Made by a program: the position numbers and the translations under genes. From the NCBI RefSeq assembly GCF_015265435.1, contig NZ_JABJWH010000010.1, forward strand, positions 1 through 64,000: 64,000 bases of DNA. The letters run 5' to 3'. Source of the stretch: Alloalcanivorax profundimaris. GTDB lineage: Bacteria > Pseudomonadota > Gammaproteobacteria > Pseudomonadales > Alcanivoracaceae. Positions 19,257 through 29,250 of the stretch are shown in pieces; within the stretch, counting starts at the first letter, position 1; every line of letters begins with the position of its first letter. The notes beneath the pieces were generated by a model, which saw nothing but the letters and a program-made list of their open reading frames with translations, searched no databases and was not told the DNA's origin.

Positions 19257-20144
19257 TTATTCGCGCAGCGCCTCCACCACCAGGGCGAAGGCCCGCGACG
19301 CCTGCCGCCGGTTCGGGTAATAAAGATGATGGCCGGGGAAGGGCGGGCACCAGTCCTCCAGCACGCGCTCCAGCTCGCCGGCACGCAGATAGGGCCGCGC
19401 CAGTTCCTCCGGCACATAGGCCACCCCCAGGCCCGCCTTGGCGGCATGCAGCATCTGGGTGGCGCCGCCCAGCACCAACTGCCCGCGCACGTGCACGTTC
19501 AATTCGCGGCCGTCTTTTTCGAACTCCCAGGCGTAGGTGCCGCCGTGGGTGGGCAGGCGCAGATTGATGCAGTTGTGCTCGGTGAGCCGGTTGGGGTGGG
19601 TGGGCCGGGAACGGGCATCGAAGTAGGGCGGGGCGGCCACCACCGCCATGCTCACATCCGGGCCGATGCGCACCGCGATCATGTCCTTCTCCACCTGCTC
19701 GCCCAGCCGCACCCCGGCGTCGTAGTGCTCCCCGACGATGTCGGTGAGGCCGTAGTCCACGGCGATTTCCACCTCGATGTCCGGGTATTCCGGAAGCAGG
19801 GCGGCCAGCTTGGGCAGCAGCACGGTGTCGGCGGCGTACTCCGTGGCGGTGATGCGCAGACGGCCGGCGGGTTTGTCGCGCAGCTCGGTGAGTGCTCGCA
19901 GATCCGCCTCGATTTCCCGAAAGCGGGGCGCGATGGAGCGGCGCAGCCGCTCACCGGCCTCCGTGGGCGCCACCCGCCGCGTGGTCCGGGCCAGCAACCG
20001 CAGGCCCAACCGTTCCTCCAGATGGCGGATATTCTGGCTCAACGCCGATTGCGACACCCCCAGCCGCGCGGCCGCCTTGGTGAAGCTTCCCTCGTCGGCC
20101 ACCGCCAGAAAGGCGAGCAGGTCCGTGGCGTTCTCTCTCAACAT
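19257..20144 (-). CDS. LysR-type transcriptional regulator
   Basis: This 295-aa regulator has an N-terminal winged helix-turn-helix (residues about 5-62: DLLAFLAVADEGSFTKAAARLGVSQSALSQNIRHLEERLGLRLL) and a C-terminal periplasmic-binding-like effector domain. I start at the ATG at 20144; the open frame upstream lies in the divergent promoter gap. It is divergent from the cupin/CMD pair 98 bases away, the usual LysR arrangement, so it most likely controls those genes. A role in nicotinate control is possible but not indicated by sequence. Confidence 0.92.
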   Translation of the reverse strand: MLRENATDLLAFLAVADEGSFTKAAARLGVSQSALSQNIRHLEERLGLRLLARTTRRVAPTEAGERLRRSIAPRFREIEADLRALTELRDKPAGRLRITATEYAADTVLLPKLAALLPEYPDIEVEIAVDYGLTDIVGEHYDAGVRLGEQVEKDMIAVRIGPDVSMAVVAAPPYFDARSRPTHPNRLTEHNCINLRLPTHGGTYAWEFEKDGRELNVHVRGQLVLGGATQMLHAAKAGLGVAYVPEELARPYLRAGELERVLEDWCPPFPGHHLYYPNRRQASRAFALVVEALRE

Positions 20145-20242
20145 ATTAGGTAAACTTATAGGGCCAAGAAGATTATGCCAGTTTATCGAACAGAGGCGTC
20201 GCTGTAAGGTTTTCCTAAAGACATCCGAAGAGGAAGACGGAC

Positions 20243-20650
20243 ATGGACATTCAACCAAGCGGCTCCCAACCCTCCACCCAGGGCCCCGCCGATTACTTTA
20301 CCGGCACGGTGCGTGTGGACCCGCTGTTCCCGGCCCATCCGCCGGCGCGAACCAGTGGCGGAAGCGTCACCTTCGAACCCGGTGCACGCACCGCCTGGCA
20401 CGCCCATCCGCTGGGCCAGACCCTGATCGTCACCGCCGGCTGCGGCCGCGTGCAGCGCTGGGGCGGCGACATTCAGATCATCCGCCCCGGCGACGTGGTC
20501 TGGATTCCGCCCCACGAGAAGCACTGGCACGGCGCCGGCGAGGACACCGCCATGACCCACATCGCCATCCAGGAGGAAGTGGACGGCTCGCCGGCGGACT
20601 GGTTCGAGAAAGTCAGCGACGACCAATATCATCAAGGAGCGACGCCATGA
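20243..20650 (+). CDS. Cupin-domain protein
   Basis: This 135-aa single-domain cupin has metal-ligand motifs [21 protein letters not shown] (HxHx4-6Q) and [16 protein letters not shown] (PGD...H). Similar cupins occur beside carboxymuconolactone-decarboxylase-like proteins and aldo/keto or LysR genes as small detoxification operons. Its stop overlaps the start of the next gene (ATGA). The reaction is unknown. Confidence 0.88.
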   Translation: MDIQPSGSQPSTQGPADYFTGTVRVDPLFPAHPPARTSGGSVTFEPGARTAWHAHPLGQTLIVTAGCGRVQRWGGDIQIIRPGDVVWIPPHEKHWHGAGEDTAMTHIAIQEEVDGSPADWFEKVSDDQYHQGATP

Positions 20651-21282
20651 GCAACGACACTCTGACACCGCGCCAACGGGCCCTGGTGGCACTCTCCGGG
20701 CTCGCCGCCAAAGGCGACCTGGAACGCCTCGACGGCGCCCTGCGCCAGGGCCTGGACGACGGCCTCACCATCAATGAAATCAAGGAAGTGCTGGTGCAGC
20801 TCTACGCCTACGCCGGCTTCCCGCGCAGCCTCAACGCCATCCACGCCCTGATGGCGGTGCTCGACGAACGGCGCGAACAAGGCATCCAGGACGAGGAGGG
20901 CGCCGAACCCGGCCCGGTGCCCGAGAATCTGGACCGCGACGACTACGGCGCCCGGGTCCGCGCCCGCCTGGCCGGCCAGGACGAAATCCCGCCGCCCGCC
21001 GGTTTCCAGCTGTTCGCCCCGGTGATCGACCGCTTCCTCAAGGAGCATCTGTTCGCCGACATCTTCATCCGCGATAACCTGGACCAGCAAAGCCGGGAAC
21101 TGGCCACCGTCTCGGCCCTGGCCAGCATGACCGGCACCGAAGGCCAGCTGCGCTTCCACCTGGGCGCCGCCATGAATACCGGCCTGAGCCGCGCTCAACT
21201 CGATGCGCTGGTGGCGCGACTGCGCGCCAGCGTGGGTGACCACGAAGCCCGGCGCGTCGAGGGCGTTCTCAAACAGCTTTAA
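20647..21282 (+). CDS. Carboxymuconolactone decarboxylase-family protein, two CMD domains
   Basis: This 211-aa protein has two CMD-like helical repeats. The first is [56 protein letters not shown] (about 9-65). The second is [41 protein letters not shown] (about 148-190). Neither repeat has the CxxC of AhpD-type peroxidases, which speaks against AhpD activity. It is coupled to the cupin gene. Substrate unknown; its 3' end overlaps the converging SDR fragment by four bases. Confidence 0.86.
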   Translation: MSNDTLTPRQRALVALSGLAAKGDLERLDGALRQGLDDGLTINEIKEVLVQLYAYAGFPRSLNAIHALMAVLDERREQGIQDEEGAEPGPVPENLDRDDYGARVRARLAGQDEIPPPAGFQLFAPVIDRFLKEHLFADIFIRDNLDQQSRELATVSALASMTGTEGQLRFHLGAAMNTGLSRAQLDALVARLRASVGDHEARRVEGVLKQL

Positions 21283-21959
21283 CGCACGGGGAGGGCGCTT
21301 CCCCCACTGGCCAGATAATGCCGGGTACTGGCATCGAGTGCCTGCCGGATTGGTGGCAAGGTCACGCCGGCGGCCCGCGTGAAGGCCTCCATGGCGCCCA
21401 GTTCGAACCGGTCCGGCTGGATAAAGTGCAGTGTCTCCGGGTAGGTGTTGGCGAACCGGGCCACGCCGGGCACTCGTAACAGCCAGGACAATAAGCGCAT
21501 CGGAACATACCCGCGCGGGGGACGCCGTTCCAGGACCTCCGCGATCAATGTCAGCATCGGCAACAGATTCGGTGTGTCCGCCGCCAGGGCCAGAAGCCGT
21601 GGCGGTGGGGAGGAGTCAACGGCGGCGTGGTGGATCATCGAGGCCAGCGTGTCCACCGGGATCAGCGGCAGCCAGTGATCCGGCCCACCGGGCACCCGCA
21701 TCAGACGCCCACGGGCGAGATTATCGATCAGCGTGTACAACGGCTGGGACGGATCAAGGTCCCCTCTCACGCTGTGTCCGGCCACGGTGGCCGGCTGCAC
21801 TTCGACCCAGTCATCGTAGTCCCTGCTGGCTGGTGATCGCGGACCATCGGTTATTACGATGAGCCAGCCATCGAGGAGAAAGAAGAAGGCGTTGGGCAGG
21901 GCTCGTAGCCTTCCGCCATCCTGATCCGCGATCACTAGCGTTTCGATCTCGACCCCCAT
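21279..21959 (-). pseudogene. C-terminal fragment of an extended short-chain dehydrogenase/reductase
   Basis: The 226 residues match the second half of extended SDR/NAD-epimerase proteins: VQPATVAGHSVRGDLDP...LIDNLARGRLMRVPGGPDHWLPLIPVDTLASMI corresponds to the usual RPxxVxGxSxTG...VPVDYVA block. The N-terminal Rossmann half with GxxGxxG and the YxxxK catalytic pair are missing, and the upstream DNA holds a different gene on the other strand. It is therefore a headless remnant that could not bind NAD(P), unless the open frame has been reused for something else. Confidence 0.65.
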
Positions 21960-22040
21960 CGCAAAAACGAGGACTGTCCCTTGACTATGCAGCGTATTGC
22001 ATTAAAAGGGGCGGTTTCGTTTTTCGGGGGAGAAACCGGC

Positions 22041-22454
22041 ATGAAAAAGCATCCATACGACGCCGGAGAAGCGCCTGTCGGCGCGGCGAACATCTCGGTG
22101 GAGCTGGCCCATGGCATCCATAACGGCTGGGTGGTCGGTGCTATCAGCGCCTTGGTGTTACTGGTCGGCGCCGTGGCCGGGCTGGCCACGGGCGACGGCA
22201 TCGGGTTCGTGATCAATTTGCTCGCGGCGGTAGCGTGCGCGGGTTTGGCGTATGGCGTGTACCGGCGAAGCCGCGTGGCGGCGGTCGCCTTATTGTTATT
22301 GTTCCTGGCGCTGTGGCTGGGATCGCTGATCCGGTTCGGAAACTTCGCGGGCGTGTTGGTGGAGGTGATCCGGCTGATGTTCGCGGTGATGCTGTATCAG
22401 GCCATGAAAGCGTGTTTCCTTTGGCATCGAAGCCAGAAACAGGGCTGCTCCTGA
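22041..22454 (+). CDS. Small membrane protein of unknown function
   Basis: This 137-aa protein has four hydrophobic segments, at about 33-50, 55-72, 78-98 and 100-120, after a polar N-terminus (KKHPYDAGEAPVGAANISVELAHG). I start it at the ATG at 22041 with GGGGGAG 8 bases upstream; a longer frame begins at 21981. I do not recognise the family. It sits beside an SDR fragment and an AT-rich gap, so it may be part of a small acquired patch. Confidence 0.6.
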   Translation: MKKHPYDAGEAPVGAANISVELAHGIHNGWVVGAISALVLLVGAVAGLATGDGIGFVINLLAAVACAGLAYGVYRRSRVAAVALLLLFLALWLGSLIRFGNFAGVLVEVIRLMFAVMLYQAMKACFLWHRSQKQGCS

Positions 22455-22633
22455 CCCAAGCAAGAAACCCACTTAAGTACGTATAATGTATATTATGTTA
22501 AATAAATGATATGACGGTTGCCAACCTCGTTGTCACCTCATCCTGCCGTTCGCCAGAACGCGTGGCGGAGATGTTCGGCGTGCCGGCTATAACCACAAGG
22601 TGCTCAAACACTGGCAACTGGGCGCGGATCTCG
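22455..22633. other. AT-rich gap with a possible gene remnant
   Basis: After the membrane protein comes a run around 22477-22515 that is much more AT-rich than its neighbours (ACGTATAATGTATATTATG). The plus-strand frame ending at the TAA near 22672 reads [17 protein letters not shown] and then stops, which looks like the tail of a lost gene. I cannot name it. Confidence 0.3.
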
Positions 22634-23938
22634 TCAGTCGCTTGCCGGAGTCCGGGGAGCTGGTGATAGGCTAACCACCGCCGCCATGGCGTCGGTAAGC
22701 GCGGTGAGCTGGTCCGCTTCAATGCCGTAGGGGGGCATGATGTAAACCAGCTTGCCGAACGGTCGAATCCAGACGCCCCGCTCCACCAGCATTTTCTGGG
22801 TGGCGGCCACGTCCCGGGGTTGTTCCAGCTCGAGCACGCCGATCGCGCCAAGAGCGCGCACATCGGCGACGCCGGGGGCGTCGCGCAGCGGCTCAAGTTG
22901 CCGGCGCAACTGCGACTGGATACCGGCCACCCGGTCGCGCCAGTCACTTTCGCGCAGCAGATCGATGCTGGCGTTGGCGACCGCGCAGGCCAGCGGGTTG
23001 CCCATGAAGGTGGGGCCGTGCATCAGCACGCCGGCCTCGCCGTCGCAGATGCCAGCGGCCACGTGGTCGGTGCACAGGGTCGCCGCCAGGGTCATGTAGC
23101 CGCCGGTGAGGGCCTTGCCCAGGCACAGGATATCCGGACAAACGCCAGCGTGCTCCATGGCGAACAGTTCCCCGGAGCGGCCGAAGCCAGTGGCGATCTC
23201 GTCAAAGATCAGCAGCACGCCGTGCTCGTCGCACAGCCGGCGGGCGCCGCGCAGGTATTCCGGGTGATAAAAGCGCATGCCGCCGGCGCCCTGGACAATG
23301 GGCTCCAGGATCACCGCCGCCACCTCGTGGGCGTGGTTTTCCAGCAGGCCGCGCAGGGAATCCAGGTCGGCGTCGTCCCAGTCATCGTGGTAGCCGATGC
23401 GCGGCGCGTCGGCGAACAGGTGCTGGGGCAGCACCTTGTTGAACAGGTGGTGCATGCCGTTGACCGGATCGCAGGTGGCCATGGCGCCGAAGGTATCCCC
23501 ATGGTAGCCGTGGCGCAGGGCGATCAGACGGTGTTTCTCCGCCCTGCCCTGGCTGAGCCAGAACTGCAGCGCCATCTTGATGGCCACCTCCACGGATACC
23601 GAGCCGCTGTCCGCCAGGAACACCTTGTTGAGCGGTTCCGGGGTCAGCGACACCAGCCGCTTGCCCAGCTCCACCGCCGGCGCGTGGGTGATGCCGCCGA
23701 ACATCACATGGGCCATTTTGTCGATCTGATCCTTGGCCGCCTGGTTCAGGCGCGGGTGGTTGTAGCCATGCACCGCCGCCCACCAGGAGGACATGCCGTC
23801 GATCAGGCGGCGCCCGTCCTCCAGTTCCAGATGAACGCCCTGGGCGCGGGCCACCGGGTACACCGGCAGCGGCTTGGAGGTGGAGGTATAGGGGTGCCAG
23901 AGATGATCACGGTCGAAGGCGAGATCGATGGTAGACAT
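22634..23938 (-). CDS. bioA: Adenosylmethionine-8-amino-7-oxononanoate aminotransferase
   Basis: Third step of biotin synthesis: transfer of the amino group from S-adenosylmethionine to KAPA, giving DAPA, with PLP. The 434-aa class III aminotransferase has the substrate-binding YNHPRL and SSWWAAVHG segments, [12 protein letters not shown] with the PLP Asp, and LGKALTGGY with the Schiff-base Lys at 275 (274 in E. coli BioA). I use the ATG at 23938; the frame runs on to 23977 without a better site. It stands alone, without bioB/F/C/D. Confidence 0.94.
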   Translation of the reverse strand: MSTIDLAFDRDHLWHPYTSTSKPLPVYPVARAQGVHLELEDGRRLIDGMSSWWAAVHGYNHPRLNQAAKDQIDKMAHVMFGGITHAPAVELGKRLVSLTPEPLNKVFLADSGSVSVEVAIKMALQFWLSQGRAEKHRLIALRHGYHGDTFGAMATCDPVNGMHHLFNKVLPQHLFADAPRIGYHDDWDDADLDSLRGLLENHAHEVAAVILEPIVQGAGGMRFYHPEYLRGARRLCDEHGVLLIFDEIATGFGRSGELFAMEHAGVCPDILCLGKALTGGYMTLAATLCTDHVAAGICDGEAGVLMHGPTFMGNPLACAVANASIDLLRESDWRDRVAGIQSQLRRQLEPLRDAPGVADVRALGAIGVLELEQPRDVAATQKMLVERGVWIRPFGKLVYIMPPYGIEADQLTALTDAMAAVVSLSPAPRTPASD

Positions 23939-24011
23939 AGCGGGTCCATGGCCGGAAAGGTCGGGCAACCATGCCAATTCGCGGGCCCCGACTCAAGCCC
24001 CGCCGGGGCCT

Positions 24012-24917
24012 TTACAGGGGCGTCATCAGGCTGGCGCGCACGCCGTAGGAGTCGCCCGGGTTCTTGGTGCCGGAGATGTCGAAGTCGAAGCGATCGAACA
24101 GGGAGAACCCCAGCCCCACGCTGGCGCTGGAATCCAGGTTGGCGATCAGGTCGTGGCGGTAGCCCAGCCGCAAGGTGGCGAAACCGAGCTGGGCGAACGC
24201 CAGATTGGCGCCGGCGAAGCGGGCGTCGTCGGCCTCGTTGAAGGCGTCGCGGGCATCGATGTTGATGTTCAGCTTGGCGCTCGGCCACGGCCACCACCAG
24301 GCCGGGTCCAGATAGGTGGCCAGGCTGGCCAGGGCGGTGGTGCGGTAGGGGCTGTAGACCAGGTCACCGTCGCGGCGTGGGAACAGTTTTTCCACCCGCA
24401 GCGCCATGTCCAGGTCGCCGAACGTCTTGCTGAGCCGGGTATCGATGTTGAAACCCTGGCTTTCGGTGTAGCTGTCCTGTTCCTGCAGCAGCGGGTTGAA
24501 GTCCGCCATGGCGGGCAGGTCGTAGTGATAATTCAGGCTGCGCTGCGCCTTGAAGACGGCATCCAGCTGGTAACCGCGCTCGGCGCCGAAGGCCCGGTCC
24601 AGGGTCAGGCCGGCCTCGGTGATGGAACTGCCCTGCCCTTGCATGCGGCGGGCGCGGTCGGCGCCGTCGCGGGGGAAGAGCGCGGAGAACCGGGTGTGGC
24701 TGCGCGCCATCAGCGCCGAGGACACGCACTGGGTGGGCAGCTCCACGCTGGTGCCGGCGTCCGCGTTGACGCGCAGGCTGTCGCGGTCCATTTCCTCGAT
24801 CAGCCCGGTGCGGGCGCCGAGCACCGGCTCGCTGACCGCGTCCAGTTCGCCGAAGAAGCGCTCGGCCTGGGCGGTGGCGGTGAACAGCAGCAAGATGGCA
24901 AGGGCAAACAGACGCAT
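24012..24917 (-). CDS. Secreted outer-membrane protein, TraF-like family
   Basis: The 301-aa protein has a signal peptide (MRLFALAILLLFTATAQA), then a beta-rich sequence with alternating hydrophobic residues and a final segment ending in VRASLMTPL, consistent with an outer-membrane barrel. Phrases such as YQLDAVFKAQRSLNYHYDLPAMADFNPLLQE and LSKTFGDLDMALRVEKLFPR resemble the chromosomally encoded conjugal-transfer TraF-like proteins of proteobacteria. No conjugation genes are nearby, so a transfer role is unlikely. The family call is tentative. Confidence 0.62.
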   Translation of the reverse strand: MRLFALAILLLFTATAQAERFFGELDAVSEPVLGARTGLIEEMDRDSLRVNADAGTSVELPTQCVSSALMARSHTRFSALFPRDGADRARRMQGQGSSITEAGLTLDRAFGAERGYQLDAVFKAQRSLNYHYDLPAMADFNPLLQEQDSYTESQGFNIDTRLSKTFGDLDMALRVEKLFPRRDGDLVYSPYRTTALASLATYLDPAWWWPWPSAKLNINIDARDAFNEADDARFAGANLAFAQLGFATLRLGYRHDLIANLDSSASVGLGFSLFDRFDFDISGTKNPGDSYGVRASLMTPL

Positions 24918-25004
24918 GGTCGGGTTCGCTCCGGGAATCGCTCGAACCGAAAAACGGTACTATGCAATAACAACGCCAATTGTTAAAAGGCGCCGGCGTG
25001 AATT

Positions 25005-25913
25005 TTACGTTTGCCCGGGCGTGCGATCCCGGCGGACGCGCACCTCGTCGCACAGGGCCGGGAAGTCCGTGCCGCGCTCCGCCAGCCAGCGGCGCAGCTC
25101 GATCTGCTTAAGGCCGAAGGCGCGGGCGCAGCGCGACAGGCACAGCTCGTCGCTGTCCAGGTGGGCCTCCACCCAGTGGCGCAGGCGCAGCAGGAACTGT
25201 TGCTCCTCCAGGCCTTCGAGGTCGCTTTCCAGGGGCGGTAGCAGCCGCTCCACCAATTCCGGGTTGGCGTTCAGCGAGGGCCGCGCCAACAGGGCGCTGG
25301 GGAAGCTGAGGCTGTCGTGGGGGCGGCGGAAGGCCGGGTCCAGGCCGAGCAGGCGCCGGTACTCCCCCGCCCTCCCGGGGGCGCCGCGGCGAAAGGCCAC
25401 CGCCGTGGGCGCGAAGGCATCGTCGGTGAGCAGCGCGAACAGCTTGCCGAGCAGCGGCGCCAGGCATTCCGCCTGCTGGCGCAGGGGGCCGAAGCCCGGG
25501 TAGTCGATGTCGATGACCAGTCGCGAAGTGTCGCCGCGGCGCTCCAGGCCGGCCCGGAACCCGCCGGACAGCAGACGCTGGAAGCGCAGGAAATGCCCCA
25601 GGGCCTGCTCGAAGGTGTCGCTGGCGTACATCACCAGCAGCACGTCGTCCAGCAGGCGCGGCCGCACCGCCTCGGCGATGTGCAGGCCGATGAAGTCGTC
25701 CCCGGAACGCTCGGCGATGCCGCTCCAGAACAGCGGCGCCTCCAGATGCGGGTCGCAGTAGGCCGGGTGGCCACCGGGCAGCGTTTCGTTGGCCAGGCGG
25801 GCACCATCGTACCCCAGCCGGCCCAGCCCCTCCATCACCAGGCGGCGCATGGTTCGGTTGGGGGCCAGCGATGCCCTGCCGTCAGTCCGTGGCGAGGCGT
25901 CGTGGTGTTCCAT
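25005..25913 (-). CDS. AraC-type regulator, C-terminally shortened
   Basis: This 302-aa protein has the arabinose-binding-like N-terminal domain of OruR/ArgR-type regulators (about 20-205: MRRLVMEGLGRLGYDGARLANETL..., ending near FRRPHDSLSFPSALLARP) and only the first helix-turn-helix of an AraC domain (about 255-290: LCLSRCARAFGLKQIELRRWLAERGTDFPALCDEVR). The second HTH and the usual PxxYR end are missing; it stops after VRRDRTPGQT. It may be a degraded regulator or one that binds DNA only as a dimer. No continuation in another frame was obvious downstream. Confidence 0.8.
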   Translation of the reverse strand: MEHHDASPRTDGRASLAPNRTMRRLVMEGLGRLGYDGARLANETLPGGHPAYCDPHLEAPLFWSGIAERSGDDFIGLHIAEAVRPRLLDDVLLVMYASDTFEQALGHFLRFQRLLSGGFRAGLERRGDTSRLVIDIDYPGFGPLRQQAECLAPLLGKLFALLTDDAFAPTAVAFRRGAPGRAGEYRRLLGLDPAFRRPHDSLSFPSALLARPSLNANPELVERLLPPLESDLEGLEEQQFLLRLRHWVEAHLDSDELCLSRCARAFGLKQIELRRWLAERGTDFPALCDEVRVRRDRTPGQT

Positions 25914-26032
25914 TGGTCTTTCTCCCTGTTATCGGCGGAACGCTAGCGGTCGAGCGGCCCGGGGTCAACGGAAGATTGCCCGGCGGGCCTGGAGTGCGGT
26001 TTCATGGGAGTACGGATCACCAGGAGGTGGCT

Positions 26033-27400
26033 ATGAGGCGATGGCAGGACGGCACCCGCCGGCTGGCCCTGATGGCGCTGCTGCTCGGCGCCCTGGCCCC
26101 GGCGTTCGCCACGGCGGCGCCCACGGTGCGGGTGCTGGATCTGAAGGGCGCCATCGGGCCCGCGGTCAGCGACGGTTTCGTGCGCGCCCTGGCGCGCGCC
26201 AACGAGGACCGGGTGGCGCTGTTCGTGCTGCGCCTGGACACACCGGGCGGCCTGGACGCCGCCATGCGCGACATGATCCACGCCATTCTCGATTCCCGGG
26301 TGCCGGTGGCGGTCTACGTGGCGCCGTCCGGAAGCCGCGCGGCCAGCGCCGGCACCTACCTGCTCTACGCCGCCCATGTGGCGGCCATGGCGCCGGCCAC
26401 CAATCTGGGTGCGGCCACCCCGGTGCAAATCGGCGGCGACTCGCCGCTCCCCGGCGGCGCCGAGCCGCCGGATTCCGACCCCGAAGCCTCTTCCGATGCC
26501 CCGCCGGACAGCGGCTCGGCCCTGCGCCACAAACAGATCAACGACGCCGTGGCCTACATCCGCGCGCTGGCGGAGCTGCGCGGGCGCAACGCGGATTGGG
26601 CGGAACAGGCGGTGCGCCAGGCGCAAAGCCTGCCCGCCGGGGAGGCCCTGGAACGCAACGTCATCGACCTGATGGCCACCGACCTGGACGACCTGCTGAC
26701 CCGGTTGGACGGCCGCCAGATCAGCGTGGACGGCGACACCGTGACCCTGGAGCTGGCCGGCGCCACGGTGGAAACCGTGGAGCAGGACTGGCGCACCGCC
26801 TTCCTGGCGGTGATCACCGACCCCAGCATCGCCTACATCCTGATGCTTGTGGGCCTCTATGGCCTGGTGCTGGAATTCTCCAGCCCCGGCGTTGGCGCGC
26901 CCGGCGTGCTGGGCGCCATCTGCCTGCTGCTGGCGCTGTACGCCCTGCAGATGCTGCCGGTGAGCTACGTGGGCCTGGGGCTGATCGTGCTGGGGGTGGG
27001 GCTGATGGTGGCGGAGGCCCTGTCGCCCTCCTTCGGCGTGCTCGGCGCCGGCGGGCTGGCCGCCCTGCTGTTCGGCTCGGTGATGCTGATGGACACGGAC
27101 CTGCCCGCCTTCCAGATCGCGCTGCCGGTGATCGCCGCGGTGGGCGCCGGCGGTGCCTTGCTGCTGGGCGTGGCGGTACGGCTGGCGGTGAAGGCGCACC
27201 GCCACCCGGTGGTGAGCGGCGCCGACACCCTGATCGGCGCCCGGGCCGTGGCCCTGGAGGATTTTCAGGAACAAGGCCAGGTGCGCGCCGCCGGTGAGGT
27301 GTGGCGCGCCCGCGCCGCCCGGCCGGTGCGCCGGGGCCAGGCACTGCTGGTGCGTGGCCGGGACGGACTTACCCTCGACGTGGAGGAGGACTCCCCATGA
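26033..27400 (+). CDS. nfeD: NfeD-type membrane-anchored ClpP-class serine protease
   Basis: This 455-aa protein has a signal peptide ([29 protein letters not shown]), then a ClpP-class protease domain (about 35-240) with [17 protein letters not shown] and the nucleophile in [10 protein letters not shown], with a Lys in [13 protein letters not shown] as base. Four transmembrane helices follow (about 260-390), then a C-terminal OB-fold (about 400-450). Long NfeD proteins cleave and regulate partner SPFH proteins, and the slipin gene follows with a four-base overlap. AGGAGGTGG precedes the ATG at 26033. Confidence 0.9.
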   Translation: MRRWQDGTRRLALMALLLGALAPAFATAAPTVRVLDLKGAIGPAVSDGFVRALARANEDRVALFVLRLDTPGGLDAAMRDMIHAILDSRVPVAVYVAPSGSRAASAGTYLLYAAHVAAMAPATNLGAATPVQIGGDSPLPGGAEPPDSDPEASSDAPPDSGSALRHKQINDAVAYIRALAELRGRNADWAEQAVRQAQSLPAGEALERNVIDLMATDLDDLLTRLDGRQISVDGDTVTLELAGATVETVEQDWRTAFLAVITDPSIAYILMLVGLYGLVLEFSSPGVGAPGVLGAICLLLALYALQMLPVSYVGLGLIVLGVGLMVAEALSPSFGVLGAGGLAALLFGSVMLMDTDLPAFQIALPVIAAVGAGGALLLGVAVRLAVKAHRHPVVSGADTLIGARAVALEDFQEQGQVRAAGEVWRARAARPVRRGQALLVRGRDGLTLDVEEDSP

Positions 27401-28149
27401 TGTTCAGCTACTTCTGGATCGCGTTCGCGATCCTGGTGATCGGTTTCGTGTTCAGCATGTTCCGCATCCTGCGCGAGTACGAGCGCGGGGTGATTTTCAT
27501 GCTCGGCCGCTACTACAAGGTGAAGGGGCCCGGGCTGATCCTGGTGGTGCCGGTGATCCAGCAGATGGTGAAGGTGGACCTGCGCGTGCGGGTGCTGGAC
27601 GTGCCCAGCCAGGACGTGATCTCCCGGGACAATGTGTCGGTGAAGGTGAACGCGGTGCTCTATTTCCGGGTGGTGGATTCCGAGCGCGCGGTGATCAACG
27701 TGGAGGACTTCTACGCCGCCACCAGCCAGCTCTCCCAGACCACCCTGCGGTCGGTGCTCGGCAAGCACGAGCTGGATGAGATGCTGGCCTCCCGGGACGA
27801 GCTGAACCAGGACATCCAGGCGATTCTCGACGAACAGACCGACCCCTGGGGCATCAAGGTCACTAATGTGGAGATCAAGCACGTGGACCTGGACGAGGAC
27901 ATGGTGCGGGTGATCGCCCGGCAGGCGGAGGCGGAGCGCATCCGGCGCGCCAAGGTGATCCACGCCAACGGCGAGAAGGAGGCCTCCGAGGTGCTGCTGG
28001 ACGCGGCCCGAACCCTGGCCTCCCAGCCCCAGGCGTTGCAGCTGCGTTACTTGCAGACGCTCACCGAGGTGGCCAACGAGCGCTCCAGCACCATCGTCTT
28101 CCCGTTGCCCATGGACATGATCGAAAGTTTTATGAACCGGGATAGATGA
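27397..28149 (+). CDS. Slipin / SPFH-domain membrane protein
   Basis: This 250-aa stomatin-like protein has one N-terminal membrane helix (about 5-22), then an SPFH domain ([27 protein letters not shown]...) and a C-terminal alpha/coiled-coil part (about 170-230: [52 protein letters not shown]). It forms oligomeric membrane scaffolds, with NfeD as processing partner. Translation is coupled to nfeD (ATGA). Confidence 0.93.
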   Translation: MMFSYFWIAFAILVIGFVFSMFRILREYERGVIFMLGRYYKVKGPGLILVVPVIQQMVKVDLRVRVLDVPSQDVISRDNVSVKVNAVLYFRVVDSERAVINVEDFYAATSQLSQTTLRSVLGKHELDEMLASRDELNQDIQAILDEQTDPWGIKVTNVEIKHVDLDEDMVRVIARQAEAERIRRAKVIHANGEKEASEVLLDAARTLASQPQALQLRYLQTLTEVANERSSTIVFPLPMDMIESFMNRDR

Positions 28150-28242
28150 TTCCCGGCGGGAATGCCATGAAGTCGCCGTTTTCATTGGATTTCGGCGCCG
28201 CCGGCGTGGACCATGGGCGCCCCTCTGGATGGGAGCTTCCCC

Positions 28243-29145
28243 ATGTCGCTCCGCTTCTGGCAGTCCGGCCTGGCGCTGGTGGCCGTCGCCACCTTTGCCA
28301 TGGCCTTCAAGGGCATTTTCGCCCGCCTGGTCTACCAGCACGGCGTGTCCGTGGACGCGCTGCTGATCTGGCGCTTCCTGCTCGCCGTGCCGCTGTTTTG
28401 GCTGGGCGCCCTGTGGATCAACCGGGGCCGGCCCAAGGAGCGGCTCAGCCGCCGGCAGTGGGGGCTGTGCGCGGTCAGCGGGCTGCTGTTCTTTTTCTCC
28501 ACCTGGTGCGACTTCAACGCCATCCATGAACTGGGCGCCAGTCTGTCGCGGATGCTGCTGTACCTGTTCCCGGCGCTGATCATGCTGATCGAGGCGGTGC
28601 GCTTGCGGCGCCTGCCCGCCCCGCTCCACCTGCTGGTGTTCGCCGGCGCCTGGACCGGCATCGCCCTGCTGCTGCTGCCGGGCTGGCAGATCGGCCGGGT
28701 GACCCTGGCGGGCACTCTGTACGGCCTGGGCGCGGCGGCCTGCTACGCCAGCTTCCTGACGCTCAGCCAGGGATTGATGAAACCGCTCGGCTCGGTGCGT
28801 TTCAACCAGGTGTCCAACAGCTTCACCCTGGTGTTCATGACGGTGGGGCTGCTGCCGGGCATTCCGGCCTCGGAACTGGCGTTGAGCGCCCCGGCCCTGG
28901 GCTGGATGGTGGTGCTGGTGGTGTTGTCCACGGTGCTGCCCTTCTTCCTGCTGTTCGAGGGCTTCCACCGGGCCAACGCCTCGGAGGCGGCGGTGGTGGC
29001 CATGTTCGGGCCGGTGGTCACGGTCACCGCCGCCCTGGCCCTGTTCCCGGACGAGCACCTGGGGCCGGTCCAGTGGCTGGGTCTGGTGATGGTGCTGGCC
29101 AGCATCGGCGCCCTCAAGCTGGTGAAGACGCCGGCCGCTCGGTGA
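28243..29145 (+). CDS. EamA/DMT-family permease
   Basis: This 300-aa inner-membrane protein has ten hydrophobic helices in two EamA repeats, typical of drug/metabolite exporters (ATFAMAFKGIFARLVYQHGVSVDALLIWRF near the start, GPVVTVTAALALFPDEHLGPVQWLGLVMVLASIG at the end). I prefer the ATG at 28243 with GGGAG 7 bases upstream over one at 28213. The substrate cannot be read from the sequence. Confidence 0.88.
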   Translation: MSLRFWQSGLALVAVATFAMAFKGIFARLVYQHGVSVDALLIWRFLLAVPLFWLGALWINRGRPKERLSRRQWGLCAVSGLLFFFSTWCDFNAIHELGASLSRMLLYLFPALIMLIEAVRLRRLPAPLHLLVFAGAWTGIALLLLPGWQIGRVTLAGTLYGLGAAACYASFLTLSQGLMKPLGSVRFNQVSNSFTLVFMTVGLLPGIPASELALSAPALGWMVVLVVLSTVLPFFLLFEGFHRANASEAAVVAMFGPVVTVTAALALFPDEHLGPVQWLGLVMVLASIGALKLVKTPAAR

Positions 29146-29179
29146 AGTGATGGAAGGCGTGGTGGGCTGGCTGGCCGCG

Positions 29180-29250
29180 GATCGCGGCTAAAGCCGCTCC
29201 TGATAGGGACATCAGGAGCGGCCGGGCGGCGTAGCGTTTAAGCCGCGATC
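29180..29250. repeat. REP-like inverted repeat
   Basis: The inner stem GCCGCTCCTGAT / ATCAGGAGCGGC has a 6-base loop, and outer sequences GATCGCGGCT (29180) and AAGCCGCGATC (29240) pair again. The core GCGGCTxAAGCCGCTCCT recurs at 32141 and 53106. The right arm overlaps the stop of the VWA gene. Confidence 0.7.

Noticed and set aside
17612-19447. A minus-strand 611-codon frame over the symporter gene
   Set aside because: It crosses a clear terminator and is antisense to a conserved transporter.
24012-24917. TraF-like gene as evidence for a conjugative element
   Set aside because: No relaxase, coupling protein, pilus or type IV secretion genes are present; the family is also chromosomal and outer-membrane.
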